From Bacillus rubiinfantis (lineage in GTDB: Bacteria > Bacillota > Bacilli > Bacillales > Cytobacillaceae), in NCBI GenBank assembly GCA_000752035.1, contig CCFE01000032.1:2501-66500 (forward strand): DNA of 64,000 nucleotides, read 5' to 3'. How positions within the stretch are numbered: position 1 is the stretch's first letter; each line of letters starts with the position of its first letter. Under the pieces are notes generated by a model. That model worked only from the letters and a program-made list of their open reading frames with translations. It ran no database searches and was not told the origin of the DNA. A program made the translations under genes and the position numbers. This document shows positions 28,978 to 37,074 of the stretch, one piece after another.

Positions 28978-29006
28978 AAAGCGAACAGTGGTGCCACTGT
29001 TCGCTT
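28978..29006 (-). terminator. Terminator of the radical SAM-peptide unit
   Basis: AAGCGAACAGTGG and CCACTGTTCGCTTT form a perfect 13-base stem with a 2-base loop. It starts 5 bases after the stop codon of the small peptide gene and ends the minus-strand unit. Confidence 0.88.
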
Positions 29007-29010
29007 CTGC

Positions 29011-29097
29011 TTATTTTAAGTTTCCTGGTACAGACTTGTGAATTCTGCCTGAATCTAATTTGCTGACAGGAGATGTTGCCGGACGTAGAACTTTCAT
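29011..29097 (-). CDS. Putative 28-residue RiPP precursor peptide
   Basis: A 28-codon frame starting MKVLRPATSPVSK and ending PGNLK, with Lys, Arg, Ser and Pro and no Cys, Trp or Tyr. GGGAGGTGA lies eight bases upstream, which is optimal. An alternative ATG four bases earlier, in another frame, is too close to the ribosome site and encodes a peptide that runs through the terminator hairpin. It begins 29 bases after the radical SAM/SPASM gene and is followed by a strong terminator, so the two genes share a transcript. The small size, good ribosome site and position suggest the substrate of that enzyme. I recognise no known RiPP family. It is not proven to be translated. Confidence 0.6.
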   Translation of the reverse strand: MKVLRPATSPVSKLDSGRIHKSVPGNLK

Positions 29098-29126
29098 TCA
29101 TCTCACCTCCCTTCAAAAAACTATCA

Positions 29127-30452
29127 TTATTGTAAACTATTTTTCCAAATAAGCTTCAAAGTCTTTTTTATACTTCGTTTTTCATAAGGGCAAGGTCTTT
29201 CACCAGTCATCATTCGATAATACGGACAGTGATTGCCTTGACAAGCAGGCCGGTAGAAACAGGACTGGCAGACGGAGTCGGTTTCTTCTCCCGATGTTAC
29301 CCAAAGGGCAATTTTATCATAATCCAATTGAAGGCTTCCATCCTTGTCAATTTTCCCGACATGATTTCTTTCCTCTTCAAGCGAAACTGTACATTTATAA
29401 AGCTGTCCATTTGAAGCAACTACTAATGAATGGGGCTTGGCGGCATAGCACACCGACCCGCTAGGCATTAACGAATCGGCCACCATAGGGCTTATTCCAA
29501 TACCACTGGAGATTGCCTCATCAGAGAATTGCCAAATTTTTTGATTGGCAATAATCCGGCTACAGACAGGGAGATCATCGTTATTTTCGCCACCCCATCT
29601 GCCTACAGGTCTAAAGAGGATACCAAATCGTCTATCGTCGGCAAAATGACGTTTTAAGAACTCTATCAATTTGGGTATTTCTTCAAGATTACTCTCATCG
29701 AAGTTTACCCGAATCGTCATTTCAAATTGGTCCTCTACCTCTTTAATAGCTAGAAGATTTTCAATAATGGTATCAAAGGTCTTACCGCCACCGGCAAAAT
29801 GTCTGCGGCTATCATGAACCTCGCCGATGCCATCGATGGTAATCATAAATTGACGGATTTCGCAAAGGAGCAGTTTTTGAAAAACCTCCTTGGTTAATAA
29901 ATAGCCATTTGTCACAAGGTCAGCTGCATAGTGAATTTCGTTTTCCCGGGCACTTGTCAGGAAGGACTGGGAAAGCTCCTCTATGACATCCAACGCTAGC
30001 AGGGGCTCACCACCAAACCAGCTGATATTTAGTTGCGAGAGGTTGGTTGCCTTTTCGTTGACTAGCGCCTTCAGCCCAGCAATCGTATCACGGTTCATTT
30101 TTCCGCGGGCAAAGGATTCATAGCAGTAGGTACAGCGAAAGTTACAGGCCTCTGTTGGCATGAGGACAAGGTGCATCACATCAGTGCGGTGCAGCGATTG
30201 ATGAAGAAACTGCGCCCTCCTATTCTCGTCAATTTGATTCGATATCAAAAAACCATTTTCATATAAATCCTTTTGAATATCAGTTGCTAATTCATTTATT
30301 CCCGCCCTTTTAAGTGATGTTAAAACATGGTCCTTTTCTTTTTCTGAGAACTGGACAATAGCACCATTATAACTATTAAAAAGAATTAGCCCATTATCAT
30401 CTGTTTTTGATATAGCATTAAATCTTGATGGTATATAACTAAGTTTATTCAC
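29127..30452 (-). CDS. Radical SAM/SPASM peptide-modifying enzyme
   Basis: A 441-residue protein. The N-terminal 90 residues are variable and do not show a clear PqqD-like peptide-binding fold. The radical SAM core begins with the [4Fe-4S] cluster motif CNFRCTYC (Cys103, 107, 110) and SWFGGEPLL. The C-terminal SPASM region has many cysteines (GSVCYAAK, LYKCTVSLEEE, VCQSCFYRPACQGNHCPYY, GERPCPYEK) for two auxiliary clusters. Such enzymes install thioether, C-C, epimer or other marks in ribosomal peptides, or activate sulfatases. No sulfatase is near, while a tiny peptide gene follows, favouring RiPP maturation. It starts with GTG, and no exporter or protease gene adjoins. Confidence 0.85.
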   Translation of the reverse strand: MNKLSYIPSRFNAISKTDDNGLILFNSYNGAIVQFSEKEKDHVLTSLKRAGINELATDIQKDLYENGFLISNQIDENRRAQFLHQSLHRTDVMHLVLMPTEACNFRCTYCYESFARGKMNRDTIAGLKALVNEKATNLSQLNISWFGGEPLLALDVIEELSQSFLTSARENEIHYAADLVTNGYLLTKEVFQKLLLCEIRQFMITIDGIGEVHDSRRHFAGGGKTFDTIIENLLAIKEVEDQFEMTIRVNFDESNLEEIPKLIEFLKRHFADDRRFGILFRPVGRWGGENNDDLPVCSRIIANQKIWQFSDEAISSGIGISPMVADSLMPSGSVCYAAKPHSLVVASNGQLYKCTVSLEEERNHVGKIDKDGSLQLDYDKIALWVTSGEETDSVCQSCFYRPACQGNHCPYYRMMTGERPCPYEKRSIKKTLKLIWKNSLQ

Positions 30453-30620
30453 TATAGAAAATCGCCTTTCTTAAACTGAATTTTCTTTATGGGGACTGTA
30501 TGTAATCTTTTTTACACAAAAACAATCATATTTCTCCAGGACTAAAAATTCAATACATTACAGCAGAAAAAATTAAAATGGCGTTTATTAGTGGGTCAAT
30601 CCTTGTTATGAGCCATAAAT

Positions 30621-30697
30621 AAATGCTGAGGCAGGCGTCACTGTCATCAAAGCAGCTTAACTTCAATGAAACCGTAAATGCTTTTGTAGAAAAAAAT
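30621..30697 (+). pseudogene. Relic of a pgmB 3' end
   Basis: AATGCTGAGGCAGGCGTCAC and the following bases up to AAAGCAGCT match codons for DAEAGVTAIKAA of pgmB (28709-28748) almost base for base. After a deletion, FNETVNAFVEK matches the pgmB end RFDEILNAFVKK. Same strand as the intact gene, no start codon, no function expected. It lies on the far side of the radical SAM unit. Confidence 0.8.
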
Positions 30698-30769
30698 ACA
30701 AAGAAGTAGTTCCCGCCATCAATAGAGCAGGCCCCAGCTAAAATCGCTGAGGCCCTGTACAATTCTCTA

Positions 30770-31201
30770 TTATCTTTGATCCCTAGCATTTTCCTTTGAA
30801 ATCGCATTATACTGTTTTAAGCTTTTAAATCGCCTTTTCTTCTTCAAATACTTTTCATTCAGCACCAAAACTTTCCCATCTTCAGCTGCAGCGTATTTTC
30901 GATAAACTAATTTATATTTTTCAAAAGCAAAGTAACCTACAAGATATATTGGCACGACCATGAACAAGAGAATGATGAGCTGTACTATTAAATTGAATGT
31001 CTCCCCAATGATATAACTGGTCATTACCGCATATGCTGCAAAAGAAACCATCAAGATAATAATCACATTACATATATGAAAAACAAGGCTATCCTTGTCT
31101 TCTCGAAACAATTGCTCTAATTCATTTTTGACAAGCAAGGTAATAAATACTGATATGACAATAACAGTAAAGGTAACAAAATAGGCAACAAACGTGTCCA
31201 T
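30770..31201 (-). CDS. Small membrane protein of unknown function
   Basis: A 143-residue protein with three clear hydrophobic segments (about residues 5-24, 43-62 and 70-92) and a basic C-terminal tail rich in Lys and Arg (EKYLKKKRRFKSLKQ). I do not recognise the family. ATG 31201 lies close to the GGGGGTGCAGTAA region. It stands alone between the radical SAM unit and the desR gene, both on the same strand. A GGCCTCAGC/GCTGGGGCC hairpin at about 30731-30755 may end it. Confidence 0.6.
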   Translation of the reverse strand: MDTFVAYFVTFTVIVISVFITLLVKNELEQLFREDKDSLVFHICNVIIILMVSFAAYAVMTSYIIGETFNLIVQLIILLFMVVPIYLVGYFAFEKYKLVYRKYAAAEDGKVLVLNEKYLKKKRRFKSLKQYNAISKENARDQR

Positions 31202-31313
31202 TTACTGCACCCCCGAACATGGTATAAACTCTGTATTAACAAGAAAATATCCCCTTTAGCATTGTATTCAAGGATTATTCAGGATACAGCAAGTTTTATT
31301 CCCCCATTAAATC

Positions 31314-31913
31314 TTACCTAAACCAGCCTTTTTTCTTCGATTGTGTTACAGCCTCTATCCGATTGGTTACTTCTAGTTTATCCAGAATCTGGGAGATATA
31401 ATTACGGACTGTTCCTGTTTTGATATTCAGTTCCTCCGCAATCTCTTTTGTGTTCTTTCCATCGGCCACCAATTCTAATACTGCCTTTTCACGATCAGTG
31501 AGTGGATTTTCCTCACTATATAGGTCGTCCATTAATTCAGGCGCATAAATTTTTCGTCCTGCCACGACATGGCGAATAGAATTTGCTAGTTCTTCGCTTG
31601 GACTATCCTTTAAGAGATACCCCTTAATTCCCGCCTTAATAGCCCGCTGAAAATATCCAGGTCGTGCAAATGTGGTAAGAATGATTATTTTGCAATCAAA
31701 TTCTTGTAATTCTTCTGCTGCATCTAATCCCGACTTTCCTGGCATTTCGATATCCATAATACAAATTTCGGGCCTTAGTTGTTTCACCAATTTAATCGCA
31801 TCTTCCCCATTATTCGTCATCCCGACTACTTCCATATCATCCTCTAAGTTAAGCAATGACCCGAGAGCACCGAGCATCATTCGCTGATCTTCCGCGATTA
31901 CAATTCGAATCAT
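31314..31913 (-). CDS. desR: DesR-like response regulator (NarL/LuxR family)
   Basis: A 199-residue regulator with a receiver domain (acidic pair at residues 8-9, phosphoacceptor Asp54, Lys102 in LLKDSPS) and a C-terminal LuxR HTH (EENPLTDREKAVLELVADGKNTKEIAEELNIKTGTVRNYIS). In B. subtilis DesR phosphorylated by DesK activates the desaturase gene on cooling. Asp54 and total length match DesR. Its start overlaps the desK stop by four bases (ATGA). Two palindromes upstream of des are likely binding sites. Confidence 0.93.
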   Translation of the reverse strand: MIRIVIAEDQRMMLGALGSLLNLEDDMEVVGMTNNGEDAIKLVKQLRPEICIMDIEMPGKSGLDAAEELQEFDCKIIILTTFARPGYFQRAIKAGIKGYLLKDSPSEELANSIRHVVAGRKIYAPELMDDLYSEENPLTDREKAVLELVADGKNTKEIAEELNIKTGTVRNYISQILDKLEVTNRIEAVTQSKKKGWFR

Positions 31914-33040
31914 GGATTTTCCTCCTTCAGCTTCTTCATTATCGTTGGCACTTTCATAATGAGGGCTGTACCTCTCTTTGTTTCAATTTCCAGTGTGCCA
32001 TTAACAAATTCCAACCGTTCTTTCATGCCCATCAATCCATTACCCTTAGATTGGTAGGAATTATTACTAATGCCAATTCCATTATCTTTAACTATGATTC
32101 TAACTTCCTCAGCAGATTGCTTAACCTCAATCCAGCATACTGTTGCTTGACTATGTCTTACCACGTTATTTACTGCCTCTTTTACACACATACTTAAAAT
32201 ATTTTCAAGAAATAATGAAACATTTTTCAACCGTATATCACGCTCGGCAATTAATTCTATCTGTGCGACAGCTAAGATTTCTCGAACACTGATAAGTTCT
32301 TCCTTCAAACGGATGCCTCTCATTTGCGAAACCATTGTCCTCACTTCATTCAACGCAGTCCTTGCCGTCTGCTGAATGTCTTTTAACTCATCTCTTGCCT
32401 GTTCTGGTCGTTTATAAATAAGTTTTCTGGCGAGGTCACTTTTTAAACCGATAACAGACAACTTTTGTCCAAGTGTATCATGTAAATCACGGGCAATCCG
32501 CTGTCGTTCCTCTTGTTTTACAAGCTCAGCAATCTTAAAATTTGCATAGTCCAACTGCTGCTGGAGTTCTTCCTGTTTCTTACGATTATGAATGTTGAAA
32601 GGCATCAAGATGACACTGATACAAAGGATAATGATGAATGGCAAATGCTGTAAAAATAAAGCGTTATGGTAGATAGCCATCAGAATAATCGATGTTGCCG
32701 AAAAGACTAAATGGAAAATATATAAGGTTAAAAATGTTACCCGATTTTTGATATAACCATTACAATATGCGATGAAAAAAGCAAAATATATATATTGAAA
32801 AAGCAGCGACATCGTCAATGAAATAACCATCAGAATGATCGTCCATAAATGGACTGGCCACCTTTTTGATATAAACGCAAATCGTAGGGCAACAAAGAAA
32901 ACAATAAATAAGCCAATTCCAATAATTATTGCAACTGTGGAAGATGATTGAAAAATAAAATAAAACGGCAGGATGGCCAAAATAGCCCATATATATGGCG
33001 AGATACCTGAACTTTTAAGTTTGTGAAATATTTTTTTCAT
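31910..33040 (-). CDS. desK: DesK-like membrane-thickness sensor kinase
   Basis: A 376-residue kinase with four or five N-terminal helices (15-150) that sense membrane thickness or fluidity. Then comes a HisKA_3 helix with the phosphorylated His187 in RIARDLHDTLGQKLSVIG and a HATPase domain (NNVVRHSQA, VKDNGIGI, GNGLMGMKERLEFVNG). Size, His position and neighbours match B. subtilis DesK (about 370 residues, His188). It lies between des and desR, the classical order. A GAGGTTGA ribosome site precedes ATG. Confidence 0.94.
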   Translation of the reverse strand: MKKIFHKLKSSGISPYIWAILAILPFYFIFQSSSTVAIIIGIGLFIVFFVALRFAFISKRWPVHLWTIILMVISLTMSLLFQYIYFAFFIAYCNGYIKNRVTFLTLYIFHLVFSATSIILMAIYHNALFLQHLPFIIILCISVILMPFNIHNRKKQEELQQQLDYANFKIAELVKQEERQRIARDLHDTLGQKLSVIGLKSDLARKLIYKRPEQARDELKDIQQTARTALNEVRTMVSQMRGIRLKEELISVREILAVAQIELIAERDIRLKNVSLFLENILSMCVKEAVNNVVRHSQATVCWIEVKQSAEEVRIIVKDNGIGISNNSYQSKGNGLMGMKERLEFVNGTLEIETKRGTALIMKVPTIMKKLKEENP

Positions 33041-33134
33041 TTATTCAACCTCAATTTTCACTTTCCAAGTTAACAACTTGCTTTCAAAATAAATAAGCTC
33101 CAATGTTATCATATCACAAAGGAGCTTACCAATA

Positions 33135-34184
33135 TTATGAATTTTCAGTGGATGGAGCAGATACAGAAATACTGCTCTCCTTTTCCTTTAAAATAATACT
33201 TTTTACTTCCTTAAATCCAATGAATTTCTTATTTTTTTCGTCCCATAAACGAAAATGAAGTGAGCGTAAGCTTGTAGAGAGTGTAATGGTTGTAGCTCCC
33301 TGCAATGGTTCATGTCTGTTATGCACTTCTTCTAAATAATAGTTTGGAATCTTCGGCGCTAAATGATGTACATGGTGAAATCCGATATTCCCTGTTAACC
33401 ACTGTAATATTTTTGGAAGTTTATAATAAGAACTTCCATCAATAGCAGCTTTGATGAAATCCCAGTTATCTTGATTTTCAAAGTAAGAGTCCTCAAACTG
33501 GTGTTGGACATAAAACAACCAAATACCTAGTGAGCCCGAAATAAGAAAAATTGGGCCTTGTACAAGCAGAAATGCCTCCCAGCCGACTAACCAACATAAT
33601 AGTGTAATGACAGCCACAATCGCCATATTGGTGATATAGGTATTAAGACGTTCCTTCCACTTAGCGGTTTTCGTATTAAATCGATAGAGGATTAGAAAAA
33701 TATAAATCGGGCCGAGAACAAACATGACAAATGGATTGCGATACAAACGGTAGGAGAGTCTTTGTAATTTGGAGGCTGCAACATATTCATCCACCGTCAT
33801 GACCCACACGTCACCTGTCCCGCGCTTATTTAGATTACTGCTTGTCGCATGATGGATAGAATGACTATGTTTCCACTGTTCAAATGGACAAAGTGTTAAA
33901 ATCCCGGTAATGGTACCCACGATCTGATTAGCAGTTTTATTTCGAAAAAACGACCCATGGCAACAATCATGGAAGATGATAAAAATACGCACTAAAAATC
34001 CTGCAGCGATAATAGAGATTGCAAACGTAAGTAAATAGGAGATTGACAAGCTTTTATAGGCAAAAAACCACAGAAGAAAAAATGGAACGAGCGTATTAAT
34101 AATTTGCCAAACACTATTTCTTGTATTTGCTGTTTCATAAGGAGCAAGTTCTTTCCGTAAATGTCGATGATCAAGCTTAGACAT
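33135..34184 (-). CDS. des: Membrane acyl-lipid fatty acid desaturase
   Basis: A 349-residue integral membrane di-iron desaturase introducing a double bond into phospholipid acyl chains, delta-5 in B. subtilis. The three histidine boxes are visible: FHDCCHGSF (residues 71-79), HSHSIHHATSS (about 107-117) and GFHHVHHLAPK (about 278-288). About six hydrophobic segments surround them. It is directly upstream of desK-desR, and two palindromes lie upstream of its promoter, so cold induction through DesK/DesR is expected. GGTGACGTGGATTT precedes ATG. Confidence 0.95.
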   Translation of the reverse strand: MSKLDHRHLRKELAPYETANTRNSVWQIINTLVPFFLLWFFAYKSLSISYLLTFAISIIAAGFLVRIFIIFHDCCHGSFFRNKTANQIVGTITGILTLCPFEQWKHSHSIHHATSSNLNKRGTGDVWVMTVDEYVAASKLQRLSYRLYRNPFVMFVLGPIYIFLILYRFNTKTAKWKERLNTYITNMAIVAVITLLCWLVGWEAFLLVQGPIFLISGSLGIWLFYVQHQFEDSYFENQDNWDFIKAAIDGSSYYKLPKILQWLTGNIGFHHVHHLAPKIPNYYLEEVHNRHEPLQGATTITLSTSLRSLHFRLWDEKNKKFIGFKEVKSIILKEKESSISVSAPSTENS

Positions 34185-34219
34185 AAATCCACGTCACCTT
34201 TCATGATATCTTATCAAAC

Positions 34220-34248
34220 ATTTTAGAATAACAGAAAAAGTAATGTAA
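34220..34248 (-). promoter_or_regulatory. des promoter
   Basis: TTACAT (34243-34248), a 17-base spacer and TAAAAT (34220-34225) on the minus strand. The poor -35 fits an activator-dependent promoter. Confidence 0.65.
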
Positions 34249-34293
34249 GACATATATGTCACAGGTAAACCATGATAAATGTCATGGTTTACC
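34249..34293. promoter_or_regulatory. Two palindromes, candidate DesR sites
   Basis: GACATATATGTC (34249-34260) and the perfect 12-base inverted repeat GGTAAACCATGA-N6-TCATGGTTTACC (34264-34293) lie at about -36 to -80 from the predicted des start point. B. subtilis DesR protects roughly -28 to -77 at des. Assignment is by position and symmetry. The larger repeat has no T-run, arguing against a terminator. Confidence 0.65.
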
Positions 34294-34316
34294 TAAAAGA
34301 GAGCAATCTCATATAA

Positions 34317-34360
34317 AAAAGTTTTCCACAAGTTGTCCCAACTTATGAAAAACTTTTTTT
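34317..34360 (-). terminator. Terminator after the hyuA-like gene
   Basis: GTTTTTCATAAGTT and AACTTGTGGAAAAC pair (two G-T pairs) and are followed by TTTTTT on the minus strand. Confidence 0.85.
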
Positions 34361-34427
34361 AACTAGGACTACCTTTTCAGGTGATTAGGCAGTATGTCAA
34401 TTATAGTGTAAAGCGTTTCCTATTGAT

Positions 34428-35978
34428 TTATTCCATTTTCCCAACTACTTTTACTCGTAATCTTGTTGCATTTTCCGGATGGTAAGCTAGCGGGGTTTCT
34501 TCCACCTCAACTAATTCAATCGTATTCGCAACGGCCCCGGCTAAAACAGCTTGTTTTACCGCCTTTTTCTCCGCATCTTTCAAAGACTCTTCACGTGGCT
34601 CTTTAGAATAGATATAAATTTGCTCATATTGTCCGCTGATTTGCGAAATGGAGGCACCAATCGCATTGGCGACGCCACCATTTTTTGTTTTGATTATATT
34701 AGATACCCCGCTGATTTCATCTGGAACAATCATACTGCCTCCCCCTACTAAAACAAGTTGAACATCTTCAGAGGAAGTTTTCATTTTTTCAATAGCCTGT
34801 TCAATGATGGAACGAATTTCTTCTTGGACCTTTTTCGCAAATTCCTCATCAATATGGGCTACTAAACTCTTATCACCGATGTCAGCTAAACCTAAGCGAA
34901 CGGCGATATCTGTTGTCGTTAGCGTATTACCGCCAAAGACAAGTGCTTCTTGACTGATTCTGTAGCCAACACTATCTGGCCCTACAGTAATCTTGCCCTG
35001 ATCACTGCGAACAATACTTCCACCGCCCAGACCGATAGAGATAATATCTGGCATTCTAAAATTGGTTCGTATTCCCCCTACTTCAACCGCCACAGAAGAC
35101 TCTCTTGGAAATCCATCTTGAAGGACCCCAATATCAGACGTCGTCCCACCAACATCCAGCACAATTGTGTTTTTAATCTGGGCTAAATATGAAGCGCCGC
35201 GGATACTATTTGTTGGTCCACAGGCAATTGTTAAGATAGGGAACTGTTTTGCATAATCGATTGACATCAATGTTCCATCATTTTGGCACAAAAACACTTC
35301 CGCACCGGTAATTCCTTCTTCCTCCAATGCGCGAACAAACCCTTCTGTTGTCGTTTCAATTACTTTACATAACGCTGCATTTAGTATTGTCGCATTTTCA
35401 CGTTCAATTAAGCCAACAGAGCCAATTAAAGAAGAGCAGGAAACAGGAAATTCTTCTCCATATACTTCATGGATAAGATCGCGGACTCTTAGTTCCTGGT
35501 CATTTTTGATAGAGGAAAACACACCAACAACAGCTATCGATTCTACTTTATCTTGCCAATCTGCTAGAAGGGTCTTAATCTCTGTTTCATCTAGTTGTCC
35601 TAATAGTTGACCATCATATTCATAACCCCCGTGAACAAGGGCATAATTCCCCGAGAGTTTCTCAACCATATCTTTTGGCCAAGCAGTGTAAGGCAGGACG
35701 GAAGCAGTTGCAGGATAGGCCAAGCGGATAACACCGACTCGAGCCAACTTTTTCCGTTCAACAATCGCATTTGTACACTGTGTTGTCCCTAACATCGCAT
35801 GAGTAATTTTTGTCACATCAATATTACTTTCACTTAAAACCGCCTGCAAAGACGTTTCAATACCTGTTTTTATATCTAAACTGGTTGGAGATTTCACACT
35901 ATGAACTAGGTTGCGATTTTCATCAAGAATAATCGCATCTGTATTAGTCCCACCGACATCAATTCCGATCTTATACAT
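34428..35978 (-). CDS. Hydantoinase/oxoprolinase family protein (HyuA-like)
   Basis: A 516-residue ATP-dependent amidohydrolase-type protein of the HyuA group with the ASKHA-like phosphate motif IGIDVGGTNTDAIILD (residues 4-19), MLGTTQCTNAIVER, LDVGGTTSDIGVL and a C-terminal GGGSMIVP. It is shorter than 5-oxoprolinases and has no HyuB gene beside it. The partner is a DUF917 protein, whose gene overlaps by eight bases, an arrangement repeatedly seen in Firmicutes. The permease and PucR genes point to a hydantoin or pyrimidine/purine breakdown route, but the substrate is not established. Confidence 0.88.
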   Translation of the reverse strand: MYKIGIDVGGTNTDAIILDENRNLVHSVKSPTSLDIKTGIETSLQAVLSESNIDVTKITHAMLGTTQCTNAIVERKKLARVGVIRLAYPATASVLPYTAWPKDMVEKLSGNYALVHGGYEYDGQLLGQLDETEIKTLLADWQDKVESIAVVGVFSSIKNDQELRVRDLIHEVYGEEFPVSCSSLIGSVGLIERENATILNAALCKVIETTTEGFVRALEEEGITGAEVFLCQNDGTLMSIDYAKQFPILTIACGPTNSIRGASYLAQIKNTIVLDVGGTTSDIGVLQDGFPRESSVAVEVGGIRTNFRMPDIISIGLGGGSIVRSDQGKITVGPDSVGYRISQEALVFGGNTLTTTDIAVRLGLADIGDKSLVAHIDEEFAKKVQEEIRSIIEQAIEKMKTSSEDVQLVLVGGGSMIVPDEISGVSNIIKTKNGGVANAIGASISQISGQYEQIYIYSKEPREESLKDAEKKAVKQAVLAGAVANTIELVEVEETPLAYHPENATRLRVKVVGKME

Positions 35979-37074
35979 GCTGTACTACCACCTTTTTAAC
36001 CAATTCCTCAATAGGAACATAATCATAATCATAGCCAAAATATTTGGGACCTACTGTTTCAATCCCCTTTTCATTCCTCCATTTCTCATTTGCCGGCAAC
36101 CCGACCACCCGTACTCGTTTTCCATATTTCAGAGCTTCTGTTGTCACTGGCAACAACGTTTCATAATCTACGAGACAAATTAAATCTGGAGTCATGGCCA
36201 CTACGCGATCATTCTTCTCCGCGACAAGATTTTCATTTTGAAAATAAACCTTCATACTTTCAGTTTTGTTAGCTTCAATTCCTTCAAGATTCATTTTTCC
36301 AAAGTTAAATCCGCCCTTTGTTTCGCGAATCACATCGACAATTTTCCCTTGGAACAATTCATAACCAGCAACTTCAGCTAATAAATCCTGTAGTTTATCT
36401 TTGGCATCCTTACCTTTTGAAGAAATAATTTCACCGATTTTTTCCGAAAGTGTAATGATATGGTGGACGCCACTTTTCTTAAGCTGTGCTCCCGTAGTCG
36501 GGTATAGACTAACCAAAGCACTGGCGCCCATCTCGACAGTGGCCGTACGAGCTAGACGCTCTGTCCATTTGTTGTCAATCGTTTCAAATATCCCGATATT
36601 CCCTTTTTCATCGGTAATCGCCATCGGTGTTGCCGAAACGCCATCAAGGTGGAACGTCACCATTTGTAATTCCGGGAAGGCCCGGCCCATACCATCACAA
36701 TCGATGAGAGGTAAACCCAGTTGAGCTGCAACGACAATGGGAATCATCGAATTAACTCCACCTGCTTCCATCGGATACGTTCCTGCAATTTTGTCCTTTC
36801 CTAAATACTTTGCTAGCTTTTGAAACACCTTTACAAATTCGTCGCCTTTTGGGAATTTCTCTACCAAAACAGAAGGTGCTCCCATCATCGCAGCTGGAAT
36901 GAAAAAGTCTTCATCTTCAATTTCATCTACTGAATATAATCGAACAGGGCCATTTTTCTCAATAGCAGAAAGGGCCATCAATTTCCCAATATAAGGGTCT
37001 CCGCCGCCACCTGTACCTAAAAATGCAGCTCCAATTGCAATATTTTCAATCGCTTTTTTATCCAAATATCTCAT
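35971..37074 (-). CDS. DUF917 family protein
   Basis: A 367-residue DUF917 protein. The N-terminus has the family stretch IAIGAAFLGTGGGGDPYIGKL, then AGTYPMEAGGVNSMIPIVVAAQLGLPLIDCDGMGRAFPELQM (about residues 98-140), and the C-terminal region ends with PTYFGYDYDYVPIEE-like residues. The biochemical role is not defined; these proteins accompany HyuA-like enzymes and may be a subunit. It overlaps the permease by four bases and the HyuA gene by eight, so the three are translated from one message. Confidence 0.9.
   Translation of the reverse strand: MRYLDKKAIENIAIGAAFLGTGGGGDPYIGKLMALSAIEKNGPVRLYSVDEIEDEDFFIPAAMMGAPSVLVEKFPKGDEFVKVFQKLAKYLGKDKIAGTYPMEAGGVNSMIPIVVAAQLGLPLIDCDGMGRAFPELQMVTFHLDGVSATPMAITDEKGNIGIFETIDNKWTERLARTATVEMGASALVSLYPTTGAQLKKSGVHHIITLSEKIGEIISSKGKDAKDKLQDLLAEVAGYELFQGKIVDVIRETKGGFNFGKMNLEGIEANKTESMKVYFQNENLVAEKNDRVVAMTPDLICLVDYETLLPVTTEALKYGKRVRVVGLPANEKWRNEKGIETVGPKYFGYDYDYVPIEELVKKVVVQHV

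Noticed and set aside
28919..29101. Longer small frame starting four bases before the chosen peptide (MNESSTSGNISCQQ...)
   Set aside because: Its ATG is too close to the Shine-Dalgarno sequence and the frame runs through the terminator hairpin; the 28-codon frame fits both signals. It cannot be fully excluded.
30731..30755. GGCCTCAGC/GCTGGGGCC hairpin as a firm terminator
   Set aside because: The stem is good but no T-run follows, so it is mentioned only with the neighbouring gene.
34264..34293. Large palindrome as terminator of the hyuA-like gene
   Set aside because: It has no T-run on the minus strand, and a clear terminator is already present at 34317-34360.
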